A stretch of DNA of 64,000 bases, from positions 1-64,000 of the forward strand of contig JBBAWX010000009.1 of NCBI GenBank assembly GCA_040396955.1. Direction: 5' to 3'. Below the pieces are notes generated by a model. That model saw nothing but the letters and a program-made list of their open reading frames with translations, was not told where the DNA came from and ran no database searches. Source of the DNA: UBA965 sp040396955. GTDB lineage: Bacteria; Chloroflexota; Chloroflexia; Chloroflexales; Roseiflexaceae. Both the position numbers and the translations under genes were made by a program. Positions 50,282-58,019 of the stretch are shown piece by piece. How positions within the stretch are numbered: position 1 is the stretch's first letter; every line of letters starts with the position of its first letter.

Positions 50282-50781
50282 TGTATTCGCACGATTTTGA
50301 TGCGGCCTCGCACGTGACCGTGGGCACGGTGGGCAAACCCGGGCAGCGGACGTTTTATTTGCAGGCTCGGCAGGGGCGCTCGTATGTGACGCTCGTGGCC
50401 GAAAAAGAGCAGGTGCGGGCACTTGCGCAGGCACTTGACCGCTTGAGTGATGAAATCATCGCCAACAATCCACTGGTGTCAACAGGGGATGAATCGGTGT
50501 TTGTGCGTGATATGTCGTTGACGGAGCCCCTTGAGCCGGTCTTTCGGATTGCACAGATTGGGCTTGGCTACGATGCAGACCGTGACATGTGCGTGTTGAT
50601 TTTGCAGGGATTGACCGATGATGAGGATGAAGTCCCTGCGGTACGCATCTGCTTCCGTCGTGAATTGATGCGTGGACTGAGTGAGCACGCTGACCGAGTG
50701 ATTGCGGGCGGGCGGCGTTTGTGCGGCAACTGTGGGCGACCGATGGATCCTGAAGGGCATTTTTGCCCACAGATGAACTAG
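50278..50781 (+). CDS. DUF3090 family protein
   Basis: 167 residues from ATG 50278, in the stop of the phosphatase gene (ATGA). The N-terminus HVTVGTVGKPGQRTFYLQARQG and the end with CGNCGRPMDPEGHFCP (a likely zinc site) mark the DUF3090/TIGR03847-type family. Function unknown; it travels with the phosphatase and the kinase-like gene. No membrane segment. Confidence 0.85.
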   Translation: MMYSHDFDAASHVTVGTVGKPGQRTFYLQARQGRSYVTLVAEKEQVRALAQALDRLSDEIIANNPLVSTGDESVFVRDMSLTEPLEPVFRIAQIGLGYDADRDMCVLILQGLTDDEDEVPAVRICFRRELMRGLSEHADRVIAGGRRLCGNCGRPMDPEGHFCPQMN

Positions 50782-50806
50782 TTTCCGTGGCAGCGGGTGG
50801 CTACGG

Positions 50807-51571
50807 GTGAGTGATGAAACGAGCCTTGTTATGAGCGATATGCGGCCGGCGTTGTCAATCAATGAAATGTTGGCATTGCTGACCTATGCGGAACTCGAGC
50901 CGCAGACGGCCATGCCGTGGAGTAGCAATGCCACCTTGTTGTGTGTGGCCAAGTACATGGAACAACAGGCACTGGTCATCTACAAACCACGGCGCGGCGA
51001 ACGCCCGCTGTGGGACTTTCCGGCGGGGACGTTGTGTCAGCGTGAGACGGCAGCCTTTGTGATTAGCAACGAACTCAAGTGGAATTTGGTGCCGCCGACG
51101 GTGTTGCGTGATGGTCCGTATGGCCATGGTTCGGTGCAACTGTATATCGACAACGACGAAGAAGAGCACCTGTTTACGATGCAAAAAACGGGCGGTTTTG
51201 AGGAGTATTTGCCACGATTGGCGGTGTTTGATGTGATTATCAACAACGCTGATCGGAAAAGTGGCCATTGCTTGAAGGGGAGCGATGGGCGTTTGTGGGC
51301 CATCGACCACGGCATTGCGTTCCACGACGAATACAAGCTTCGCACCGTGTTGTGGGATTTTGCGGGTGAGTCGCTCCCCGACGACATCGTACGTGATGTT
51401 GCGGGATTGCAGACGCGTATCGAACAACGCGAAGGTGCGTTGAGTCTGCTTGATGAGCTTTTGAGTGCGGCCGAGATGCACGCCCTCCAGCGGCGGATTG
51501 CGCGTTTGTTGGCGAAGCGCAAGTTTCCCCAGCCTTCGTCTGAGCGCAACTACCCATGGCCACCGGTCTAG
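50807..51571 (+). CDS. SCO1664-family kinase-like protein
   Basis: 254 residues from GTG 50807; an ATG at 50831 is the other possible start. The fold resembles phosphoinositide-kinase relatives: a nucleotide pocket near ALVIYKPRRGERPLWDFP, the motif LPRLAVFDVIINNADRKSGHCL with DVIINN-x-DR, and AIDHGIAFH as the metal DHG motif. Phosphorylates something unknown. Third in the conserved trio. Confidence 0.83.
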   Translation: MSDETSLVMSDMRPALSINEMLALLTYAELEPQTAMPWSSNATLLCVAKYMEQQALVIYKPRRGERPLWDFPAGTLCQRETAAFVISNELKWNLVPPTVLRDGPYGHGSVQLYIDNDEEEHLFTMQKTGGFEEYLPRLAVFDVIINNADRKSGHCLKGSDGRLWAIDHGIAFHDEYKLRTVLWDFAGESLPDDIVRDVAGLQTRIEQREGALSLLDELLSAAEMHALQRRIARLLAKRKFPQPSSERNYPWPPV

Positions 51572-51607
51572 TATTGTTGGAATCCTGAACAGTGATAGGA
51601 AGTGAGC

Positions 51608-52987
51608 ATGTTCGGAAGTGAAGCACGCCCGATTCGGGTAGCCGTAGTAGGAGCGGGGCCAGCGGGGTTTTATGCGGTAGAGGCACTCCTCAAATCCGAC
51701 CTACAGGTCCGTGTTGACATCATCGAGCGTTTGCCGAGCCCGTTCGGATTGGTGCGGTCGGGTGTCGCCCCTGATCACCAGTCAATCAAGGGGGTGACGC
51801 GTATTTACGACAAATTGTTGGCCGATGCTCGGGTGCGTTTTTTTGGCAATGTGACCGTCGGACGCGAGATCACGCACGAAGAGCTACTCGCCCATTACGA
51901 TCAGGTGGTGTATGCGGTGGGGGCGCAGTCAGATCGCAAAATGGGCATTCCCGGTGAAGATTTACTCGGGAGTGTGCCTGCTACTGCGTTTGTGGGCTGG
52001 TACAACGGTCATCCCGATTATCGGAGCATGCAGTTCAATCTGGACTCAGAGCGTGTGGTGGTGATTGGCAACGGCAACGTGGCCATGGACGTGACGCGGA
52101 TTTTGATGGCACCGGTCGATGAGCTGGCGACTACCGACATGGCCGATCATGCCCTAGTCGCATTGGGGCAATCGCAGGTCAAGCAGGTGGTGATGTTGGG
52201 GCGACGCGGGCCAGTCCAGGCCGCGTTTACTACTCCTGAGCTCAAAGAATTCGGTGAATTGGCCGCTGTCGACATCATCCTTGACCCCGAAGACTTCATG
52301 CTTGATGCCGATAGCCAGGCTCAACTGGCCAATGAAAAAGTGGCGGCACGCAACTACGACGTGATGCAAGAATACTTGGCACGCCCACTGAAGGGGATGC
52401 AACGAAGCATTTACATGCAATTTTTGTGGTCACCCGTGGAAATCCTCGGCGCGGGTGGGCAGGTCACCGGTGTGGTGGTGGAGCGCAATCAGTTGGTGCC
52501 CGATGGCAACGGCGGAGTGAAAGCGGAGGGGACCGGTGAACGCCGTACCATTGCGTGTGGCATTGTGATGCGTTCGGTGGGCTATCGTAGTGTGCCGATT
52601 GTTGGGGTGCCGTTTGACGATCGCCGTGGCCTCATCCCCAATCAGGCCGGGCGCATTACCGATCGCCCGGATGGCGCACTCTGGCCACGTGGCTATGTGG
52701 TAGGGTGGGCGAAACGTGGGCCGTCGGGCATCATTGGCACGAATAAACCAGATTCGGTGGCCACGGTGCAGTCCATGAAAGCCGACTGGGAGGGGATGGC
52801 AGATCGTGCGGCGATATCGTTGCCCGATGTGCGACCCCTGTTGCAGGCACGCTGTGAAGCCGTTGTCGAATACGCGGGGTGGCAGGCCATTGATGCCTAC
52901 GAAGTAGCCCAAGGAGCAGCCCAACAACGCCCACGCGTGAAAGTGACCAATGTGGCACAGATGCTCGAAATCGCTCAGTCCAAGTAA
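51608..52987 (+). CDS. Ferredoxin-NADP+ reductase, adrenodoxin-reductase type
   Basis: 459 residues from ATG 51608 (GGA seven bases before; a GTG at 51602 is too near the ribosome site). FAD fold GAGPAGFYA near residue 13-21 and an NADP motif with IGNGNVAMDVTRIL (about 155). The block LVRSGVAPDHQSIKGV is typical of FprA and adrenodoxin reductase. It moves electrons between NADPH and ferredoxin. No ferredoxin gene is beside it. Ends before a strong hairpin. Confidence 0.9.
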   Translation: MFGSEARPIRVAVVGAGPAGFYAVEALLKSDLQVRVDIIERLPSPFGLVRSGVAPDHQSIKGVTRIYDKLLADARVRFFGNVTVGREITHEELLAHYDQVVYAVGAQSDRKMGIPGEDLLGSVPATAFVGWYNGHPDYRSMQFNLDSERVVVIGNGNVAMDVTRILMAPVDELATTDMADHALVALGQSQVKQVVMLGRRGPVQAAFTTPELKEFGELAAVDIILDPEDFMLDADSQAQLANEKVAARNYDVMQEYLARPLKGMQRSIYMQFLWSPVEILGAGGQVTGVVVERNQLVPDGNGGVKAEGTGERRTIACGIVMRSVGYRSVPIVGVPFDDRRGLIPNQAGRITDRPDGALWPRGYVVGWAKRGPSGIIGTNKPDSVATVQSMKADWEGMADRAAISLPDVRPLLQARCEAVVEYAGWQAIDAYEVAQGAAQQRPRVKVTNVAQMLEIAQSK

Positions 52988-53004
52988 AAACCGGTGGAAT
53001 AGCG

Positions 53005-53037
53005 GCGGCGGGACTCCTCATCGAGGAGTTCCGCCGC
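53005..53037. terminator. Bidirectional hairpin between convergent genes
   Basis: A 15-bp stem with one G-T pair and a 3-base loop. It overlaps the stop codon of the next, minus-strand gene (53018-53020). No long T-run. Confidence 0.75.
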
Positions 53038-53881
53038 GGTGTATTTCGCGGGGGGTGAGGGTAAAGGTGGTAGTGATTGGGTAGTGGTCGCTGGGGAAGC
53101 GCCCCGAATCGAGGCGATTGGTGAGCATGATACTGTGTTGGGGGGTCAGGCAACCGACCGGGTCACGGTAGCAGATCCAGTCGATGCGGTTGTCGTTGCG
53201 TTCACCCGAGAGGCGCGGCCAATCGTCGCCATGGAACCCGTGGAACGACATGACGCCGGGGCCGTCGGCGTGCCCACAGGCCTGCCAGCTGTCGATGAAG
53301 CCATGCTCACGGAGGGCGGCGTGCACGTCGCTGTCGGGGGCGGCGTTGAAATCGGCGCTGATGATGATGGGCAGGTGCTGGAGGTGGGCGAGTTGATCAA
53401 TGATGACATCGATGGACCTGCGCCGTGATTCAGCACCCATGTGGTCGAGATGAGTATTTACATAACAAATCGTTTGTTGGCTGGCGTGATGGTGCAATAC
53501 AACCCAATTGGCGACTCGGGTCCACGAGGTATCCCACGAACGCGAATGCCGATCGGGGGTGGTGCTGAGGTAGCAGGCGCCCTGCGTATGGGCGGTGAAG
53601 GTGGTCTGGTGCCAGGCAATGGCGGCGTATTCGTAGGGGGGCACATTGCCGTAGGGCAGACCGAGGACAATGGTATGATCGTGGCAGGTGTCGCGGAGCC
53701 AATCGACCTGGGTTTGCATGGCTTCTTGGACGCCGATGAGGTGGGCGTGTTGGGAGCGGAGGAGCTCGGCAAGCCCAGCTTGGCGGAACTCCCAGCCATC
53801 AGCGCCGTCGTCGGCGTTGGCGTTACGCAGATTGGCGCTACACACGGTCAGTGTAAGGGCAGAAGTTGATGTATGTGGCAT
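53018..53881 (-). CDS. Endonuclease/exonuclease/phosphatase family protein
   Basis: 287 residues from ATG 53881. Mg-dependent phosphoesterase fold: VQEAMQ (Glu), the Asp/Asn pair in ADFNAAPDSD, and the late His in SDHYPITTTF. Members include DNA repair nucleases, sphingomyelinases and phosphodiesterases; the substrate is unknown. Starts two bases after the stop of the isomerase gene, so co-transcribed with it. Confidence 0.85.
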   Translation of the reverse strand: MPHTSTSALTLTVCSANLRNANADDGADGWEFRQAGLAELLRSQHAHLIGVQEAMQTQVDWLRDTCHDHTIVLGLPYGNVPPYEYAAIAWHQTTFTAHTQGACYLSTTPDRHSRSWDTSWTRVANWVVLHHHASQQTICYVNTHLDHMGAESRRRSIDVIIDQLAHLQHLPIIISADFNAAPDSDVHAALREHGFIDSWQACGHADGPGVMSFHGFHGDDWPRLSGERNDNRIDWICYRDPVGCLTPQHSIMLTNRLDSGRFPSDHYPITTTFTLTPREIHRGGTPR

Positions 53882-53882
53882 G

Positions 53883-54812
53883 TTAGAGCCCCAATGAACG
53901 CAGAAAATCACGGTTACGGGCGGCACTGTCACGCGGGGCACCCATGCCAGGCAAGACGTCTTGCTCGACTACAACCCAGCCATCGTAGGCGGTGGTCTGC
54001 AAGTAGCGCACGATGTCGGCAAATGGGACTGCACCTGCACCAAGCTCGCAAAAAATCCCCGCCTGCAGGGCTGCAAAGTAGTCGAGGTGGTGGGTGCGTG
54101 TCTGATCGGCGATGGTGGCACTACAGTCTTTGAAGTGGAGCAGGCGAATGCGGTCGGCATAGGTGCGGAGTGCGGCCACGAGATCGGTGTCGTTGCGGCC
54201 AGAGCCAAAGAGATAGTGGCCAGTATCAAAGACGAGCCCCAGCACGCTGGCATCGCTGTGTGCGAGGAACGTGGCGATTTCGTCGGGGGTCTCGATGATG
54301 CCAGCGCAATGATGATGGAATGCACTCTGAAGCCCACTGCTCCGAGCCACCTGATGGGCCACGTGGCTGGCAACGGCGGCCGCACGCATGAGGGTTGATG
54401 GGTCGCTGGGGGTCTGGATGCGGCCGGCGTGCAGTGTACGGTGCGGATTAGTGCCGTTTTCGTCGGCCAAGATGATGAGGGGGCGGTGATGTTGGCCGAG
54501 GAGTGTGGCGGTGGTAGCAAGTAAGTCGGCGGTGCGTTCAGCCTGGGCCAATGCGTGTTGGGCGCTCTGAACGTCGCTCAGATTGACCGGCACGAAGGCG
54601 CCGATGAGGGTGAGGTGGCGTTGTCGCAGGGTCTCTGCCAAGAGTGATGGGTGGGTGGGCATGAAGCCCCAATCACCGAGTTCGGTCCCGGTATAGCCGG
54701 TAGCGACGAGTTCATCGAGCATTTGTTGATGTTCGATGCGCGTCCCACTGAGGTCGGCGAATTCGAGAGTGCCCCACGAACACGGGGCGTTGGCGATGCG
54801 AAGGTGAGCCAT
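53883..54812 (-). CDS. Sugar phosphate isomerase/epimerase (IolE-like)
   Basis: 309 residues. TIM-barrel with metal site: opening RIANAPCSWGTLEF, Glu in TELGDWGFM, HHHCAGIIETPDE and LVFDTGHYLFG. The opening resembles inosose dehydratase (IolE) and related xylose-isomerase-like enzymes. No other inositol genes are adjacent, so its pathway is unknown; the inositol-phosphatase family gene lies about 35 kb away. The start has a purine stretch (GCAGGAG) about 12 bases before it. Confidence 0.83.
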   Translation of the reverse strand: MAHLRIANAPCSWGTLEFADLSGTRIEHQQMLDELVATGYTGTELGDWGFMPTHPSLLAETLRQRHLTLIGAFVPVNLSDVQSAQHALAQAERTADLLATTATLLGQHHRPLIILADENGTNPHRTLHAGRIQTPSDPSTLMRAAAVASHVAHQVARSSGLQSAFHHHCAGIIETPDEIATFLAHSDASVLGLVFDTGHYLFGSGRNDTDLVAALRTYADRIRLLHFKDCSATIADQTRTHHLDYFAALQAGIFCELGAGAVPFADIVRYLQTTAYDGWVVVEQDVLPGMGAPRDSAARNRDFLRSLGL

Positions 54813-54930
54813 GATGCGTGTTTCTCCTGCCGATGCGAGGTCATTGCCGGGCAGATGTCGCTTCTGTGCGCCTATTGTACACCGAAGTGGGGGGCATGTG
54901 GGGTGGGTGATGGAGTATGTACGAGTGCAT

Positions 54931-54954
54931 CCACATCTGCTGATGTGGTATAAT
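54931..54954 (+). promoter_or_regulatory. Promoter of secG with inverted repeat
   Basis: TGGTATAAT (54946-54954) is an excellent extended -10. A perfect 7-bp inverted repeat CCACATC/GATGTGG (54931-54948) spans the spacer just before it and could bind a regulator. Confidence 0.6.
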
Positions 54955-55006
54955 GCCCAAGATTATCGGTGGCATTCCGTTGTGAGCATCTGAGAAAGGG
55001 AGCTTC

Positions 55007-55225
55007 ATGGAGACGGCTTTTTCGATTGCATTGATTGTCCTCAGCATAGCGCTGACATTTTTGGTGGTATTGCAGGGGCGGAAGGCCGGATTGCAATCAC
55101 GCGACGCCTCTTCGATTTATCAGACCAAGCGGGGCCTCGAAAAGACCGCCTTTCAGGCGACGATTCTCATCGGGGTGTTGTTTTTGATTGTGGCGTTGAT
55201 TGCGAGTTTGCCGATTTTTGGGTAG
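55007..55225 (+). CDS. secG: Protein translocase subunit SecG
   Basis: 72 residues with two transmembrane helices (about 5-23 and 48-70) and the central loop VVLQGRKAGLQSRDASSIY. SecG assists SecYE by flipping in the membrane. AAAGGGAGC upstream. Full length for the family. Confidence 0.93.
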   Translation: METAFSIALIVLSIALTFLVVLQGRKAGLQSRDASSIYQTKRGLEKTAFQATILIGVLFLIVALIASLPIFG

Positions 55226-55270
55226 ATGAAGTGCGAATCGTATCATTGAAGAGAATGTAGCGGTACTAGC

Positions 55271-56947
55271 ATGTCGCGTCGTATCCGTTTCCAAATTGTG
55301 ATTGCGGTAATCAGCTCCACGTTGGTGCTGGGCTTGATGGCGTATTTGGCCGTGTCGCGGGCAGCCGTATCGCGGCCTATTGCGGGTGGCACCTACGTGG
55401 AGGGCATCGTTGGTTTGCCGACGACGCTCAACCCACTCGTGAGTGACATCACCAAAGATGCGGCATCTGCAGATGTACAAAGTCTCGTATTTGACGGATT
55501 AGTACGGATTGGTCTTGATGGACTGCCAGAGCCCGGTCTTGCGGAGTCGTGGGATATCGACGACACGGGCACGGTCTACACCTTCACGTTGCGCAGTGAC
55601 ATCAAATGGCACGACGGCCAGGATGTCACCGTCGAAGATGTGCTCTTCACGTTGCGTTCGGTCCAAGGTCCGGCGTACACGGGCTCATCGAGTGTGGCCA
55701 CGGTATGGCGCACGGTGCTCGTCGAGCGGGCCGGTGCGCGGAGCATCAGTTGTCGGTTGCAAGCTCCCTTTGCACCGTTCTTGAAGTTTGCCAGCGTGCC
55801 GATTGTGCCTGCGCATCTTTTGGCCGACATTGAGCCGGCAGCGTGGGCGAGCTCGGAGTTCAGCCTGAAGCCGATTGGCACTGGTCCCTATCGAATCGAC
55901 GATATCACGACCGAAGGCATGGCGTTGTCGGCCAACCCAGATTACTACCTCGGCAAGCCGCTCATCCCCTCGCTGACGTTGCGTTTTTATGAGGATGATG
56001 CGCTCGCCTTTGCGGCGCTCACCCGTGGTGAAATCAACGGCTTGGCCTATGTCGGTACGAGTGCACTCGGGTCGTACAACGTGCCACGTGGCATGGTGCG
56101 GCGCACGGTGCCCATCGACGCCTACACGGTGTTGACATTCAACGTGCGGCAGGCGCCATTCGCTGATGTTGATTTTCGGCGTCAGATGGCCCAGGCCATC
56201 GATCGTGACGACTTGATACGGCGTGTGTTGCCTGGGCAGGTAATGCGACTCGATACCCCAATCCTGGCGGGGTGGTGGGCCTACAACCCGAGCGCTGTCT
56301 GGTATATCCCGAGCAAAGAGCGGGTGAATGCTGCTCTTGATTCGCTGGGGTATGTGGCTGGTGCAGACGGGGTGCGAAGTAAAGATGGCGTGCGCCTCGC
56401 CTTCGAGTTGTTGGTGGATGGTGCTCCAGACCGTAATGCGGCGGCCAACGACATTGCGGCCCAGCTTACTCAAGTCGGCATACAGGTGACGGTGGTGCCA
56501 CTTGACGGTGACGTCCTGCTTCAGCGCCTCGAGTCTGGTGAGTTTGCTATGGCACTCCACGGTTGGCAACGACTTGGTCCTGATCCGGATGTCTACGAGT
56601 TGTGGCATTCGAGCCAAATCAACTTGGGACGCAATTATTCGGGTCTACAGGATGCCGAAATCGACGACACCCTGTCGTTGGCGCGTGTCGACAGTAATCT
56701 TGAGACACGCATGCAGCTGTATAGCGCCTTTCAACAGCGCTGGATTGATCTGGCGCCGAGCATCATCATGTACCAACCCCTCGAGGTCTATGCTGTGACC
56801 TCTGAGTTGGGTGGCACGACCATCACGCGTCGCACGGATTTGCCAGGAGTCATCAATTTGCTGGTCGGGCGTGAGTCACGCTTTCGCAACGTGGTGCACT
56901 GGTTTGTGACTCGTTCGCGAGAAATTCAGGGTGATTTGTTACAGTAA
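55271..56947 (+). CDS. Peptide-type ABC transporter substrate-binding protein
   Basis: 558 residues of the SBP_bac_5 class. A membrane segment near residues 8-28 (no lipobox Cys) anchors or exports it. Family features: VEGIVGLPTTLNPL, ESWDIDDTGTVYTFTLRSDIKWHDGQ, PIGTGPYRI and the later FAMALHGWQRLGPDPD. Binds peptides, oligosaccharides or metals outside the cell. No permease or ATPase genes are near, so it is an orphan subunit in this window. Confidence 0.88.
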   Translation: MSRRIRFQIVIAVISSTLVLGLMAYLAVSRAAVSRPIAGGTYVEGIVGLPTTLNPLVSDITKDAASADVQSLVFDGLVRIGLDGLPEPGLAESWDIDDTGTVYTFTLRSDIKWHDGQDVTVEDVLFTLRSVQGPAYTGSSSVATVWRTVLVERAGARSISCRLQAPFAPFLKFASVPIVPAHLLADIEPAAWASSEFSLKPIGTGPYRIDDITTEGMALSANPDYYLGKPLIPSLTLRFYEDDALAFAALTRGEINGLAYVGTSALGSYNVPRGMVRRTVPIDAYTVLTFNVRQAPFADVDFRRQMAQAIDRDDLIRRVLPGQVMRLDTPILAGWWAYNPSAVWYIPSKERVNAALDSLGYVAGADGVRSKDGVRLAFELLVDGAPDRNAAANDIAAQLTQVGIQVTVVPLDGDVLLQRLESGEFAMALHGWQRLGPDPDVYELWHSSQINLGRNYSGLQDAEIDDTLSLARVDSNLETRMQLYSAFQQRWIDLAPSIIMYQPLEVYAVTSELGGTTITRRTDLPGVINLLVGRESRFRNVVHWFVTRSREIQGDLLQ

Positions 56948-56971
56948 TCTGACCGATGAGTGGAGTTTTGG

Positions 56972-57004
56972 CGCCCCCTGCCGTGTGTATCACGGCAGGG
57001 GGCG
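56972..57004. terminator. Bidirectional hairpin between the SBP gene and pyrF
   Basis: A perfect 14-bp stem (CGCCCCCTGCCGTG / CACGGCAGGGGGCG) with a 5-base loop between convergent genes. T-run weak. Confidence 0.8.
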
Positions 57005-57010
57005 TTGGTA

Positions 57011-57826
57011 TTAGGTGTAGCGAATGGTGTTGATGGCGGCTTGTGTGCGGAGTGCTTCTGCCCGGGCCGCCTGGGCGAAATCAGTGCCGGAACTAGCATA
57101 CAACACGCTTCGTGAGGTGTTGATGAGCAGTCCGGAGCGCTGGGCGTCGAGGCCAGCCTGCAGGGCTTGGGCCAAATCACCGCCTTGGGCGCCAATTCCC
57201 GGCAACAACAGGGGAAGATCTGGGCAGAGTTGGCGAACTTCGGCGAGCGCGGCAGGTTGCGTGGCACCAACGACCAAGCCCACGTTGCGTTGCGTGTTCC
57301 AATCGTGTTGGGCCATATGCGCAACGGCCATGTAGAGTGGGCGCCCGTCTGCAAGGGTAAGCTCTTGGATGTCGCGACTCCCCGGGTTGGACGTGCGACA
57401 GAGTACGAATGCACCACGCTCTGGGCGCTCAAGAAAGGGCGCAAGGGCATCACCACCGAGATATGGATTGACGGTGATAGCGTCGGCATCAAATTGATCA
57501 AAGGCGGCACTGGCGTAGGCACTCGCCGTATTGCCGATATCGCCACGCTTGGCATCGAGAATCCAGAGGTTGTGACGGGGCAGGGCCATGAGGCGGGCGA
57601 GGGTTTCAATGCCGGCTGGCCCCATGGCCTCAAAGAAGGCGATGTTGGGTTTGAATGCGGCGACCACGTCATGGGTGGCGGCGATGATTTCACGACAAAA
57701 TGTATAGACCGCTGTCGTACCACTGCCAAGATGGGCAGGGATACGTGCAGGGTCAGGATCAAGCCCTACACACAACAGGCTATCATGACTTTGAATGTGG
57801 GATGCGAGTGCATCATGGAAACTCAT
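57011..57826 (-). CDS. pyrF: Orotidine 5'-phosphate decarboxylase
   Basis: 271 residues, the longer PyrF type. Catalytic Lys/Asp set in LDAKRGDIGNTA; also FKPNIAFFEAMG, TVNPYLGGDAL, CRTSNPGS and LLPGIGAQGGD. Last step of UMP synthesis. GAGAGAAGGG upstream of ATG 57826. Single-gene unit; other pyr genes not present. Confidence 0.94.
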   Translation of the reverse strand: MSFHDALASHIQSHDSLLCVGLDPDPARIPAHLGSGTTAVYTFCREIIAATHDVVAAFKPNIAFFEAMGPAGIETLARLMALPRHNLWILDAKRGDIGNTASAYASAAFDQFDADAITVNPYLGGDALAPFLERPERGAFVLCRTSNPGSRDIQELTLADGRPLYMAVAHMAQHDWNTQRNVGLVVGATQPAALAEVRQLCPDLPLLLPGIGAQGGDLAQALQAGLDAQRSGLLINTSRSVLYASSGTDFAQAARAEALRTQAAINTIRYT

Positions 57827-57854
57827 GGATATCCCTTCTCTCTACAACTGTTTA

Positions 57855-57884
57855 TTGACGATGTGTTGTCTAAAGTGATATAGT
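57855..57884 (+). promoter_or_regulatory. Promoter of the sigma factor gene
   Basis: TTGACG (57855-57860), 18-base spacer, TATAGT (57879-57884) with TGA before the -10 (extended). About 135 bp before the start codon. Confidence 0.65.
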
Positions 57885-58019
57885 ACAACATATGCACAGT
57901 TTGTGTCCGGCATACGGTGATTCAATCATCGCTTCCGTGTCCGGCACATCGGTGATGTATATGCATCCACTGCGGCCGTCCTACTGCACGTTTTATTCGT
58001 GCTGCGGTGAGGTAATACG

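Noticed and set aside
57167..57883. Long open frame of 238 codons on the + strand
   Set aside because: It lies opposite pyrF, whose protein is unmistakable; the antisense protein has no family features.
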